Shown here: piece after piece, positions 27,901 through 38,467 of the stretch
How positions within the stretch are numbered: position 1 is the stretch's first letter
Layout of the letters: each line of letters opens with the position of its first letter
Source of the DNA: Chitinophagales bacterium
Lineage (GTDB): Bacteria; Bacteroidota; Bacteroidia; Chitinophagales; CAIODY01
Assembly: GCA_947452995.1 (NCBI GenBank)
Contig: CANGEV010000008.1
Coordinates: 1-64,000, forward strand
DNA length: 64,000 nt
Direction of reading: 5' to 3'
Notes under the pieces: model-generated
What the model was told of the DNA's origin: nothing
Seen by the model: only the letters and a program-made list of their open reading frames with translations
Databases searched by the model: none
Position numbers and translations under genes: made by a program

Positions 27901-29298
27901 ATGCAAAATATTAAATTTGGAACAGATGGTTGGCGCGCAATAATCGCGCAAGATTTTACGTGTGAAAACGTCGCTCGCGTGAGTTATGCCACCGCTAAGT
28001 GGCTCTTAAATAGAACACCAAATCCAGTAGTAGTCATCGGTCACGACTGTCGTTTCGCAGGCGAACTTTTTATTGAAACAGCCATTAAAGTTTTAACAAG
28101 TATGGGCGTGAAAGTGCTTACACACAAGGGATTTGTCTCAACTCCCATGGTTTCACTGGCAACAGTTAAACTTAACGCTAACGCAGGTATCGTAATCACC
28201 GCAAGCCATAACCCCCCTTCCTATAACGGTTTTAAAATTAAAGACGGATTCGGTGGTCCTGCTGCTCCTGCTGAAATCACTTTAGTTGAAACGCATATCC
28301 CTGACTCTGCTAGCATTCCTTCTACAAGTCTTCAAACACTCGTAGAAAATGGCATGCTTAGCTATATCGACATGGAAACACTTTACGAAAATCATGTACG
28401 TGAATCATTCGATTTAACAGCAATTGACAAAGCTGTAAAATTAGGCTATGACGCTATGTATGGCGCTGGGCAACGAATTCTGCCGCGTCTATTGCCAAGT
28501 GCAATTATGCTCCATGCAGAATATAACCCTGGCTTCAACGGTCAAGCACCTGAACCGCTAGAACGTAATACAAAAGAGTTTCAGCAGTTTATCCGTGAAA
28601 AAAAATCAGTGAGCGCAGGCCTTATCACCGATGGAGATGCCGATCGTATCGCTATGTACGACGAAAATGGTAAATTTATCGACGCCCATCATATCCTCCT
28701 TCTTTTGATTCATTACACGGTGAAATATCGTCAAATGAATGGTAAAGTTGTAGTCGCTTTCTCTACGTCAGATAAGATTAAAAAAATATGTAATCATTAC
28801 AATATCCCCGTTGAAATAACCAAAATTGGCTTCAAATATATCGCTGAAAAAATGTTAGTAGAAGACATTTTAGTGGGTGGTGAAGAAAGCGGTGGAATAT
28901 CTGTTAAAGGACATATCCCTGAACGCGACGGAATATGGGACGGTCTCCTGCTCCTCGATCTTATGCGTCTCACCGGAAAGTCAATGAGTGCATTAATTCA
29001 AGAAGTGTATGACATCGTCGGAGCATTCGTTTTTGAACGTCTAGACCTTCATTTAACAGAAGAAAAAAAGCAAGAAATTATCGCACGTTGCGAAGCCGGT
29101 AGCTTCAATGAATTCGGTGATTATAAAGTGGAACGTATTGAAACAATTGATGGCTATAAATATCATCTAGGTCATGAACGCTGGGTCATGATTCGCCCAA
29201 GTGGTACAGAACCTTTACTCCGTGTTTATGGCGAAGCGCGTACAACAGACGAAGTAAATCATCTGTTGGAAACAGTCCGTTCAATACTTTTATCCTAA
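27901..29298 (+). CDS. Phosphoglucomutase/phosphomannomutase family protein
   Basis: KFGTDGWRA, GIVITASHNPPSYNGFK, TDGDADR, RPSGTEPLLRVY. Confidence 0.95.
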   Translation: MQNIKFGTDGWRAIIAQDFTCENVARVSYATAKWLLNRTPNPVVVIGHDCRFAGELFIETAIKVLTSMGVKVLTHKGFVSTPMVSLATVKLNANAGIVITASHNPPSYNGFKIKDGFGGPAAPAEITLVETHIPDSASIPSTSLQTLVENGMLSYIDMETLYENHVRESFDLTAIDKAVKLGYDAMYGAGQRILPRLLPSAIMLHAEYNPGFNGQAPEPLERNTKEFQQFIREKKSVSAGLITDGDADRIAMYDENGKFIDAHHILLLLIHYTVKYRQMNGKVVVAFSTSDKIKKICNHYNIPVEITKIGFKYIAEKMLVEDILVGGEESGGISVKGHIPERDGIWDGLLLLDLMRLTGKSMSALIQEVYDIVGAFVFERLDLHLTEEKKQEIIARCEAGSFNEFGDYKVERIETIDGYKYHLGHERWVMIRPSGTEPLLRVYGEARTTDEVNHLLETVRSILLS

Positions 29299-29303
29299 TT
29301 ACA

Positions 29304-30296
29304 ATGCGTCGTATTTTTCTCTCTGCAATTTTAATGTTGGTGACCTGCAACGCATGGGCCCAATACCATTTATTGAATCAGTTATTGTTGCCAGAAGAAA
29401 AATACAATAAAAAAAGAGCCACCTTGGTGCATGCCACAATGGCAAGCGGTTTTACAGCAACTATGTTCGGCTTAAAATCCGCTTGGTATGCTAATTACGA
29501 CCGTTCTAAATTTCATTTTTTTAATGATAATAATGAATGGTTACAATGTGATAAAGTGGGTCACTTTGCATGGTCCTATTATGGAGCTTATGTTGCCGGT
29601 CAAGCGTATAAATGGACAGGGATGCCCTATAAGAAGGCTGCTATCTATGGTGCTGGAGTAGGATTGGGTATGACACTCATTGTTGAAATATTAGATGGGT
29701 TTTCAAATAAGTGGGGCTTTTCTAACGGCGATCTTATCGCAGATATTAGCGGCGCGGGCTTATATCTTGGGCAAGAACTTGCCTGGAAACAACAACGAAT
29801 AATGCTTAAGTACTCAGCGCATAATACACACTACAGTCCAATCAATTTAGAAAATCGCGCCAATGATCTTTATGGTAATGGTATATTGTACAGAATGGTC
29901 AAAGATTATAATGGAATGACATTCTGGCTTTCAGCAAATGTGCATGATTTCCTTCCTAAAAATAATAAAGTCCCTAAATGGCTTAATATTGCCGTCGGCT
30001 ATGGCGCGGCTAATATGTTTAACGGAGCAGATTCTTTGAAGCTTGCTCCTGCCGGAATATGGTACAATACTGCAGGTAAAAGAGTTTATGGAACACCATC
30101 CGCTACCGATTACCTCCTAAATCAAGCTCGCTATCGCCAGTTTTATCTTTCACTAGATCTTGATCTTTCTAAAGTGCATACCAAACACCAATGGGTTAAT
30201 ACGCTCCTTAAGACAATCAACGTTATAAAATTCCCGGCTCCGACACTAGAATACAATTCGCTAGGCCAGTGGAAGTTCCATAGTCTTTACTTTTAA
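29304..30296 (+). CDS. DUF2279 family protein
   Basis: DKVGHFAWSYYGAYVAGQAYKWTG…SNKWGFSNGDLIADISGAGLYLGQEL. Confidence 0.8.
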   Translation: MRRIFLSAILMLVTCNAWAQYHLLNQLLLPEEKYNKKRATLVHATMASGFTATMFGLKSAWYANYDRSKFHFFNDNNEWLQCDKVGHFAWSYYGAYVAGQAYKWTGMPYKKAAIYGAGVGLGMTLIVEILDGFSNKWGFSNGDLIADISGAGLYLGQELAWKQQRIMLKYSAHNTHYSPINLENRANDLYGNGILYRMVKDYNGMTFWLSANVHDFLPKNNKVPKWLNIAVGYGAANMFNGADSLKLAPAGIWYNTAGKRVYGTPSATDYLLNQARYRQFYLSLDLDLSKVHTKHQWVNTLLKTINVIKFPAPTLEYNSLGQWKFHSLYF

Positions 30297-30298
30297 GT

Positions 30299-30922
30299 AT
30301 GAATATTGAACAACTCGCCAATATCCTCGCTCGTCACATCCCTCCCGCTGCGGCACCCACCGTGGCGCAATATCTTGATAAATACCAAGTTCAACTTACC
30401 ATTAAATGGGCGCGTAGCACCAAACTCGGCGACTATCGATCGCCTCGCAAAGGCGAAAAACACGCGATTTCAATCAATCATAACCTAAACCCTTATGCAT
30501 TCCTGCTCACCTTGGTGCATGAGCTAGCCCATCTGCTCACTTTTGAAAAATACGGACATAAAGTCGCTCCTCATGGTGAAGAATGGAAAAGTGAATTTAA
30601 ACTACTTATGAGCCCGTTTATTGAGATGAAAGTCTATCCAGAAACCCTGGAAAAAGTCCTCCTCAACTATATGCGTAACCCGAAAGCCGCCTCTTGCGCC
30701 GACCCACACCTCCTGCGGGCAATGAATCAATATAATGCCATTCCAGACACTTTCGTAGAACAATTACCACCTGGTACCTTTTTTAAAGTTGATAAACAGC
30801 GGGTATTTCAAAAAGGTGAAAAACGAAGAAAAAATTTTCAATGTATCGAGCTGAATTCCAAGAATATATATTTAGTGCCCGGACTAATGAAAGTGCTAGA
30901 ACATTGGACGAAAGCTGAATAA
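30299..30922 (+). CDS. SprT-like zinc metalloprotease-domain protein
   Basis: LTLVHELAHLLTFEKYGHKVAPHGEEWK (HExxH … HGxxW). Confidence 0.85.
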   Translation: MNIEQLANILARHIPPAAAPTVAQYLDKYQVQLTIKWARSTKLGDYRSPRKGEKHAISINHNLNPYAFLLTLVHELAHLLTFEKYGHKVAPHGEEWKSEFKLLMSPFIEMKVYPETLEKVLLNYMRNPKAASCADPHLLRAMNQYNAIPDTFVEQLPPGTFFKVDKQRVFQKGEKRRKNFQCIELNSKNIYLVPGLMKVLEHWTKAE

Positions 30923-30959
30923 GCTTGTAGAATCCCTTTTTTAAACTATTTTTGTTTCC

Positions 30960-31508
30960 ATGAAACGCTTCTCTAACACTTTTTTTGGATTAATACCCGC
31001 TAGCGTAATTCTCGCACTTTTGCTTTTGGTTTCTTGCCACAAACAAATAGATTCAACCTATTCTGTAAGCATGGCTTGTGATTATACTGTTCCAGTTTCT
31101 ACGCAAGCAGCACTCGATTCATTAGAAAGTGGTGTTGCAGTCAATGAAGTGAAAAATACCTGTCTTAAAGAAGGAATCAATGAAAGCCAAATTGCATACG
31201 CCGCTGTGAAAGGAATTCATCTTTCAATTGATCCTGCATCCCAAAATACTTTTGATGCATTTACTGAAATGGACTTCTTTTTAGAAGATTCTAATGGTAA
31301 ATTGGTTAGAAAAATCGGAGAATCAACTAATTTAAATAACAATTCTAAGACGCTTGACGTAGATATTACTCTAGAAAATATTACCGAAATAGTAACGAAA
31401 GATCAGCTCAAAGTAGTGTGGGTAGCTAAATCAAACAAGCCTATTACAAGCACTTTCGTGGTTCATGCAAGTTTGGATATCGATTTTACAGCTGTAATTT
31501 ATAACTAA
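30960..31508 (+). CDS. Hypothetical lipoprotein
   Basis: Signal with lipobox LLVSC. Confidence 0.65.
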   Translation: MKRFSNTFFGLIPASVILALLLLVSCHKQIDSTYSVSMACDYTVPVSTQAALDSLESGVAVNEVKNTCLKEGINESQIAYAAVKGIHLSIDPASQNTFDAFTEMDFFLEDSNGKLVRKIGESTNLNNNSKTLDVDITLENITEIVTKDQLKVVWVAKSNKPITSTFVVHASLDIDFTAVIYN

Positions 31509-31608
31509 GGCTAAAATTTCACTTTGCTGAAAATTTCCTTATTATTTGTTAATCCGTAAAGATTTCCTTTATTTTGCCCAACAATTTTAAAATCTAAACT
31601 CAATAAAA

Positions 31609-31845
31609 ATGTCTGACATCGCAACTCGAGTTACGAAAATTATCGTTGACAAATTAGGCGTAGAAGAAGCAGAAGTTACATCTGAAGCAAGTTTCACCGC
31701 TGATTTAGGCGCTGATTCTTTGGATACTGTGGAATTGATCATGGAATTCGAAAAAGAATTCAATATCTCTATCCCTGATGAGCAAGCTGAAAAAATCACT
31801 AAAGTAGGTGAAGCTGTAGCTTATTTGTCTGAACACGTAAAATAA
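31609..31845 (+). CDS. acpP: Acyl carrier protein
   Basis: [17 protein letters not shown] phosphopantetheine site. Confidence 0.97.
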   Translation: MSDIATRVTKIIVDKLGVEEAEVTSEASFTADLGADSLDTVELIMEFEKEFNISIPDEQAEKITKVGEAVAYLSEHVK

Positions 31846-31868
31846 TTAAAGCCAAAGGCTTTTAAATC

Positions 31869-33122
31869 ATGGAGTTTAAACGAGTTGTTGTTACCGGTAT
31901 AGGGGCGATTACCCCAATTGGAAATACTGCTTCCGATTATTGGAATGCATTGTTAGCCGGCGTTAGCGGCGCTGATAAAATCACACGCTTTGACGCATCT
32001 AAATTCAAGACCCAGTTCGCTTGCGAAGTTAAAGGCTTGGATGTAACACAATTCATGGACCGTAAAGAAGCGCGTAAATTGGACATTTTTGCCCAGTACG
32101 CGCTTATTTGCGCTGATCAAGCTGTGTTAGACAGTGGTTTAAACCTCGAAACAATCGACAAGGATAAAACTGGTGTAATTTGGGCATCCGGAATTGGTGG
32201 ATTGACTACCTTCCAAGAAGAAGTAATCAACTTTGCTAAAGGTGATGGTACCCCTCGTTATAACCCGTTTTTCATTCCGAAAATGATTTTAGATATCGCA
32301 GCTGGTCATATCTCTATGCGTTATGGCTTCCGCGGTATCAATTATGCTACTGTTAGTGCGTGCGCCTCCTCTACACATGCCCTCATCGATGCTTTCAATT
32401 GGATTCGCCTAGGTAAAAATAAAGTTATTATTGCCGGTGGTAGTGAATCTGTAATCAATGAAAGTGGAGTAGGTGGCTTCAATGCGATGCATGCCCTTTC
32501 TACACGTAATGACGACCCTAAAACAGCTTCTCGTCCTTTCGACGTAGATCGTGATGGTTTCGTTATGGGTGAAGGTGCTGGCGGATTAATCCTTGAAGAA
32601 CTAGAACACGCAAAAGCACGCGGTGCAAAAATTTATGGTGAAATGGTTGGTGGCGGTATGACCGCAGACGCTCACCATATCACTGCCCCACATCCTGAAG
32701 GCTTAGGTGCGCAAAATGTTATGCGCATGGCATTGGAAGATGCTGGCCTAACAACCGCGGATATTGATTATATCAATGTTCACGGTACTTCCACTCCGCT
32801 AGGTGATATCAGTGAAGTAAAAGCTATTCAGCAAGTTTTTGGTGAAGATGCTTATCGTCTAAATATCTCTAGTACAAAATCAATGACTGGTCACCTTCTT
32901 GGTGCTGCCGGTGCTATCGAAGCTATCGCAACCTTGTTGTCTGTGCAAAATGATATTTGCCCGCCGACAATCAATCACTTTACCGACGATCCGCAATTAG
33001 ATGCTAAGTTGAACTTAACCTTCAATACGCCTCAAAAACGTACAATTAAGGCCGCACTTAGCAATACTTTCGGCTTCGGTGGGCACAACGCCTCCGTGAT
33101 TTTCAAGAAGTACGCGGAATAA
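31869..33122 (+). CDS. fabF: 3-oxoacyl-ACP synthase II
   Basis: RVVVTGIGAITPIGN, VSACASSTHA, INVHGTSTPLGD, KSMTGHLLGAAGAIEA. Confidence 0.97.
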   Translation: MEFKRVVVTGIGAITPIGNTASDYWNALLAGVSGADKITRFDASKFKTQFACEVKGLDVTQFMDRKEARKLDIFAQYALICADQAVLDSGLNLETIDKDKTGVIWASGIGGLTTFQEEVINFAKGDGTPRYNPFFIPKMILDIAAGHISMRYGFRGINYATVSACASSTHALIDAFNWIRLGKNKVIIAGGSESVINESGVGGFNAMHALSTRNDDPKTASRPFDVDRDGFVMGEGAGGLILEELEHAKARGAKIYGEMVGGGMTADAHHITAPHPEGLGAQNVMRMALEDAGLTTADIDYINVHGTSTPLGDISEVKAIQQVFGEDAYRLNISSTKSMTGHLLGAAGAIEAIATLLSVQNDICPPTINHFTDDPQLDAKLNLTFNTPQKRTIKAALSNTFGFGGHNASVIFKKYAE

Positions 33123-33137
33123 TAAATCCCGAAGATT

Positions 33138-33848
33138 GTGATCTTGCGGCGCATCTATAATCTCCTCCTTTCTCCCGAAAAAGAATTTACTCGCTCACTG
33201 CGCTTAATATTAGGCTTTACACCGCGTAACCTTTCCCTTTATCATCAAGCCTTTCATCATGCTTCCGTTACGGAAGAAGGAGCTATCAATAACGAACGCC
33301 TCGAATTACTAGGGGATAGCGTGCTTAATATGGTTATCGCTGATCTGCTTTTTCGTAAATTCCCAAATCGCAGAGAAGGCTTTATGACCGAAATGCGAAG
33401 CAAAATTGTGAGTAGAGCGCAAATGAATGAAATCGCCTTTCAAATGGCACTGCCCAATTTTATTAGACGTAGTCATAGTATCCGAAATCTTCGTGAAAAT
33501 GATTTACTTGGGAATGCCCTAGAAGCCCTTATAGGAGCAGTTTATCTCGACCTTGGATATAAAGGCGCACAACGCTTTGTCCTCGATAAAATGATCGCAC
33601 CTCACTTGAATATCGCAGCCTTAGAAAAAATCGATTATAATTTTAAATCGAAACTTATCAATTGGGCCCAGTCGAACAAAAAGGTCTGTTTATTCAAAGT
33701 AATGGACGAAAAAAGAGCCGATCACCGTATTCTTTATAAAATTGGAGCATTCATTGATGAGGTTGAACAAGGCGTAGCAGAAAGCTTTAATAAAAAACAA
33801 GCCGAACAACAGGCCGCTGAATTGGCTTGTAAGTCCCTTGGGATCTAG
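33138..33848 (+). CDS. rnc: Ribonuclease III
   Basis: NNERLELLGDSVLNMVIADLL signature; C-terminal dsRBD. Confidence 0.95.
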   Translation: MILRRIYNLLLSPEKEFTRSLRLILGFTPRNLSLYHQAFHHASVTEEGAINNERLELLGDSVLNMVIADLLFRKFPNRREGFMTEMRSKIVSRAQMNEIAFQMALPNFIRRSHSIRNLRENDLLGNALEALIGAVYLDLGYKGAQRFVLDKMIAPHLNIAALEKIDYNFKSKLINWAQSNKKVCLFKVMDEKRADHRILYKIGAFIDEVEQGVAESFNKKQAEQQAAELACKSLGI

Positions 33849-34032
33849 TTCAGTAGCTTTTTCCCGCTTTAATAAATTTATTTTCCCGCTTTTTTTTACA
33901 CCGGTTTAAAAACCTGATTTTTATCAGTAAAATAAAGTTAAAAATTTGTCAATTTTCCGTTGGTAAAATCATTCTCCTTTTCTATTTTTGCCTATCTCGA
34001 ATAATAGGCTAAGAAAGCATATACACAACTAT

Positions 34033-35214
34033 ATGAATAAACTGTACAACCTTCTGTCAAAGCACGTTTTAGGACTGATTGCTCTTCTTGTTTTGGCTTC
34101 CGCTAGTGCCGCATACGCAGCTCCTGATGGCGAAGCAATCTTTAAAAACAATTGTTCTTCTTGTCACAAATTAGATGAAAAGTTGGTAGGTCCTGCTCTT
34201 AAGGACGTTGAAAAACGCCGTGATCGCGCTTGGCTTGCTAAGTGGATTCGCAACTCTTCAGCTGTAATCGCTAGTGGTGATGAGTACGCCGTTAAATTAT
34301 TTAACGAGTACAACAAAACACAAATGACTGCCTTCCCTAACTTGAAGGATGATGAAATCAATGCAATCCTTGATTACGTTAAAACTCCTCCAAAAGATAA
34401 AGCTCCTGTTGCAGGCGCTCCAGCTGCTGGTGCTGAAGATAACGGTACCATGATTTATTTCGTGGCATTGTTGTTCTTAGTATTCTTGGTAGTTTATCTA
34501 TTGTTAGGTCGCGTTAATAATAACTTGAATGAAATGGTTCAGGAAAAATCACCTGAAGCATTCGACAAGCCTTTACCGCTTTTGAAAAACCGCCGCTTCA
34601 TAGGTTTCTTAATCATCATCGCCACCATCTTCGTTGGTTACCGCGCTGCTGATTCCGCTATCGATATGGGCCGCTCTCAAGGGTATTCTCCAGATCAACC
34701 TATCAAATACTCTCACAAGCTACATGCAGGTGAAATGAAAATTGATTGTAAGTACTGCCACGTCGGTGTTGAGAAAGGTAAACAAGCAGGTATTCCTACT
34801 GTAAACATCTGTATGAACTGCCACAAAGCAGTAGGTGAAACAGTAAATGGTACTGGTAAAGAAGAAATTGCTAAAATTAAATCTGCCTACGAAAATAATA
34901 CACCAATCAAATGGGTTCGTATTCACAACTTACCTGATCACGTTTACTTCAGCCACGCACAACACGTAAAAGCTGGTCAAATCGCTTGTCAAACGTGTCA
35001 CGGCCAAATTCAAGAAATGGAAGTGGTTGCACAAAATCAACCGCTATCTATGAGCTGGTGTATCAATTGCCATCGCGAAACTAAAGTTCAATTCAACAAC
35101 AACAAATACTACGGTATGTATGAAGAATTGCACCAGAAAATAAAAGATGGAAAAGTAACGAGCGTTACTGAAGCAATGATGGGCGGTTTGGAATGTCAAA
35201 AATGTCACTACTAA
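34033..35214 (+). CDS. actA: Alternative complex III subunit ActA (cytochrome c)
   Basis: Six CxxCH motifs (CSSCH, CKYCH, CMNCH, CQTCH, CINCH, CQKCH); start trimmed to MNKLYNLL. Confidence 0.85.
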   Translation: MNKLYNLLSKHVLGLIALLVLASASAAYAAPDGEAIFKNNCSSCHKLDEKLVGPALKDVEKRRDRAWLAKWIRNSSAVIASGDEYAVKLFNEYNKTQMTAFPNLKDDEINAILDYVKTPPKDKAPVAGAPAAGAEDNGTMIYFVALLFLVFLVVYLLLGRVNNNLNEMVQEKSPEAFDKPLPLLKNRRFIGFLIIIATIFVGYRAADSAIDMGRSQGYSPDQPIKYSHKLHAGEMKIDCKYCHVGVEKGKQAGIPTVNICMNCHKAVGETVNGTGKEEIAKIKSAYENNTPIKWVRIHNLPDHVYFSHAQHVKAGQIACQTCHGQIQEMEVVAQNQPLSMSWCINCHRETKVQFNNNKYYGMYEELHQKIKDGKVTSVTEAMMGGLECQKCHY

Positions 35215-35280
35215 TCAGTTTTCATTCAATCTAATTTAAAAATCGGTCGACCTACGCACGTAGAGACAAACCTCAAACAT

Positions 35281-38200
35281 ATGGAAAAGAAATACTGGAA
35301 AGGTTTAGAAGAATTACAAGCTAATAAAGAATTCACAAAAGCTCAAAAAAATGAGTTTCAAGAAGATTTACCTTTAGAAGATGTATTCAACGAAGGAATC
35401 GGTGAAAAAAACACCGGCCGTCGCGACTTCTTAAAAATGATGGGATTCTCCGTTGCTGCTGCTACTATTGCTGCTAGCTGCGAAATTCCAGTTCGTAAAG
35501 CGATCCCTTATGTAATCAAGCCTGAAGAAATCGTTCCCGGTGTTGCTAACTGGTACGCTTCTTCATATAGCGATGGTGGTGAGTACTGCTCTATCATGGT
35601 AAAAAGCCGTGAAGGTCGCCCTATCAAAGTTGAAGGTAACCCCAATAGCCCATTAACTAAAGGAGGTACATCTGCTCGCGTTCAAGCAAGCGTGCTTAGC
35701 CTTTATGATACTGGCCGTGCTAAAGGTCCTTCTATCAATGGTAACGAAGCAAAATGGGATGCAATCGATACCGCAATCACTAGCGCATTAGTTGCTGGCC
35801 CGGTTGCTGTATTAACTTCAACCGTTCTCTCTCCTTCTACACAAGGTGTTATCAACGACTTCGTAACGAAGTTCGCTGGTACACACGTAACATATGATGC
35901 ACACTCTGCTAGCGGAATGTTAGCTGCTAACGAAGCTGACTTCGGCACGCGCGCAATTCCTAACTATCGTTTTGATAAAGCGGAAGTAATCGTTTCTTTC
36001 GGAGCTGATTTCTTAGGTACTTGGATAGCGCCTGTTCAATACACAAAACAATATGTTGCAGGCCGTAAATTGAATAACGCTGATATGAAAATGAGCAAAC
36101 ACTTCCAAATTGAGTCTATGCTCTCTTTGGCTGGTGCAAATGCTGATAACCGTATCGTAATCCACCCTTCTGAAGAAGGTTTGGCCGTTAGCGGACTTTA
36201 CAACTTATTGAAAGGAGGTTCTTGCAGTTTATCTTGCAAAACTCAATTAAAACAAGTTGCTGATGCACTAATTGCTGCTAAAGGAAAATCTTTAGTGGTA
36301 TCTGGTAGCAATGATAAAAATATCCAACAAGTAGTCAATCAAATTAATGCTATGTTAGAAAACTACGGTACTACCGTAGATATGTCTAATGTATCTTATC
36401 AACGTCAAGGTGATGATGCCTCTGTTGCAACATTGTTGAACGATATCAAAGCCGGTAAATACAAAACTGTAATTATCGCTGGTTGTAATCCTGTTTATGA
36501 TTATCCGAAAGGAGATTGGACAGCCGCATTGAAAGGCGTTGCATGCACGATCTCTTTCAATGATCGTATCGATGAAACAACGGCCGCTTGTAAATACCAT
36601 ACCCCTGATAATCATTTCTTGGAAAGCTGGTCTGATGCCGCTCCAATGAAAGGTGAATATAGCTTGATCCAACCTGTAATCGCTCCATTGTTCAAAACGC
36701 GTCAAATGCAAGACAGCCTTTTGAAATGGTCTGGCGCTTCAGTTGATTTCTTGGCATACCTTCAGAATTATTGGACAGCGAACGTAATTACTAACGAAGG
36801 TGACAAGCAAGCTGCTTGGGATAATGCTGTAAAAAATGGTGTGTTCTCAACAGGTGCTGCTGAAGCTACAGCAATGTCTCCTAAAGGAGATGTAAATGCT
36901 GCACTTTCTGCTATCGCTGCTACTTATACTGGAAAGTCTGACAGCGTAGCTGTTGTTCTTTATGAAAAAGTTGGTTTAGGAAATGGTAAATATGCGAACA
37001 ACCCTTGGTTGCAAGAAATGCCTGACCCAATCACGAAAGCAACTTGGGATAACTACGCTTGTATCTCTTATAACTATGCAATGAAATTGAACTTACTTGA
37101 AAATAATGCAAGTATGTTCTCCGATCATAAGCCTCTTTGGGATGCTAAAGAAGTACGTATGATCGAAGTTTCTGTGAATGGTGCTAAAGTAAAATTGCCT
37201 GCTATCGTTCAACCAGGTATGGCCGATAACACAATCGCTATCGCCGTAGGTTACGGTCGTACTGCTGCTGGTAAAGTAGGTAATGGAGTTGGGCAGAATG
37301 CTTATCCATTAATGACGTGGGCGAATAACGCTTGGTTGCCTGTTGCATTCAATGCTTCAGTTAACACTACCAACGATAAATATACTGTTGCTCAAACACA
37401 AACACATCATAGCTATGAAGGCCGTCGTATCGTGAAAGAAACGACTTTGGCTGATCACAAACAAAATCCTCACGCAGTGAACGCTGATCGTAAGGAAATT
37501 GTTGAAGCTACGACTACTCTTTATGGTGATAATCGCCGCTTTGGTGATCATGAATATAAAGGTCATAAATGGCACATGGCTATCGACCTTAACTCTTGTA
37601 TCGGTTGTGGTAACTGTACAGTTGCATGTCAATCTGAAAATAACGTTTCAGTAGTAGGTAAAGAACACGTAGTTCGTGCGCATGAAATGCATTGGATTCG
37701 TATCGATCGCTATTACAGCATCGGTAACAAAGAAGGTGGTTTCAACACGATGGAGAAAAACATCAATGCTGATCCTAACTTCGAAAATGTACAAGTTACG
37801 TTCCAACCAATGTTGTGTCAACATTGTGCAAACGCACCTTGTGAAAACGTTTGCCCAGTAAACGCAACGAACCACAGCAGCGAAGGCTTGAACCAAATGG
37901 CCTATAACCGTTGTATCGGTACCCGTTATTGCGCAAATAACTGTCCTTATAAAGTTCGTCGCTTTAACTGGTTAGACTGGAACGGTGCAGATAGTTTTGA
38001 AGGCAACTTACATGATGATGCTGATATGGCTAACAGCTTAACGCGTATGGTATTAAACCCTGACGTTACAGTTCGTGCTCGTGGTGTTATCGAAAAATGT
38101 TCATTCTGCGTACAACGTATCCAAGAAGGTAAGTTGGAAGCTAAGAAAAACGATATGCGCTTGATGGATGGTATGGTAAAAACTGCTTGTCAATCTAGCT

Positions 38201-38430
38201 GTCCTGCTGATGCCATCGTATTCGGTGATATCAATGATGCGCAAAGTGCAGTTCGCTCAATCTACGATGAAGAAGATACTAAACGCTTGTATTTCGTAAT
38301 CGAAGAATTGAATATCCAACCTTCAGTTGGCTACCTAGCGAAAGTGCGTAATACCGACAAAATTGCTAGCTGGAAAGAAAGCAATGGTAAAAAGCATGAA
38401 GGTCATGAAGCTCACGCTGAAAAAGCATAA
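35281..38430 (+). CDS. actB: Alternative complex III subunit ActB (TAT-type, Fe-S/molybdopterin-like)
   Basis: GRRDFLKMMGFSVAAATIAASC TAT signal; ferredoxin-type clusters CIGCGNCTVAC, CQHCANAPCENVCP, CSFCVQRIQ. Confidence 0.92.
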   Translation: MEKKYWKGLEELQANKEFTKAQKNEFQEDLPLEDVFNEGIGEKNTGRRDFLKMMGFSVAAATIAASCEIPVRKAIPYVIKPEEIVPGVANWYASSYSDGGEYCSIMVKSREGRPIKVEGNPNSPLTKGGTSARVQASVLSLYDTGRAKGPSINGNEAKWDAIDTAITSALVAGPVAVLTSTVLSPSTQGVINDFVTKFAGTHVTYDAHSASGMLAANEADFGTRAIPNYRFDKAEVIVSFGADFLGTWIAPVQYTKQYVAGRKLNNADMKMSKHFQIESMLSLAGANADNRIVIHPSEEGLAVSGLYNLLKGGSCSLSCKTQLKQVADALIAAKGKSLVVSGSNDKNIQQVVNQINAMLENYGTTVDMSNVSYQRQGDDASVATLLNDIKAGKYKTVIIAGCNPVYDYPKGDWTAALKGVACTISFNDRIDETTAACKYHTPDNHFLESWSDAAPMKGEYSLIQPVIAPLFKTRQMQDSLLKWSGASVDFLAYLQNYWTANVITNEGDKQAAWDNAVKNGVFSTGAAEATAMSPKGDVNAALSAIAATYTGKSDSVAVVLYEKVGLGNGKYANNPWLQEMPDPITKATWDNYACISYNYAMKLNLLENNASMFSDHKPLWDAKEVRMIEVSVNGAKVKLPAIVQPGMADNTIAIAVGYGRTAAGKVGNGVGQNAYPLMTWANNAWLPVAFNASVNTTNDKYTVAQTQTHHSYEGRRIVKETTLADHKQNPHAVNADRKEIVEATTTLYGDNRRFGDHEYKGHKWHMAIDLNSCIGCGNCTVACQSENNVSVVGKEHVVRAHEMHWIRIDRYYSIGNKEGGFNTMEKNINADPNFENVQVTFQPMLCQHCANAPCENVCPVNATNHSSEGLNQMAYNRCIGTRYCANNCPYKVRRFNWLDWNGADSFEGNLHDDADMANSLTRMVLNPDVTVRARGVIEKCSFCVQRIQEGKLEAKKNDMRLMDGMVKTACQSSCPADAIVFGDINDAQSAVRSIYDEEDTKRLYFVIEELNIQPSVGYLAKVRNTDKIASWKESNGKKHEGHEAHAEKA

Positions 38431-38467
38431 TTAAATCAAATTTCTAATCGTTCTCTAATACATAGAT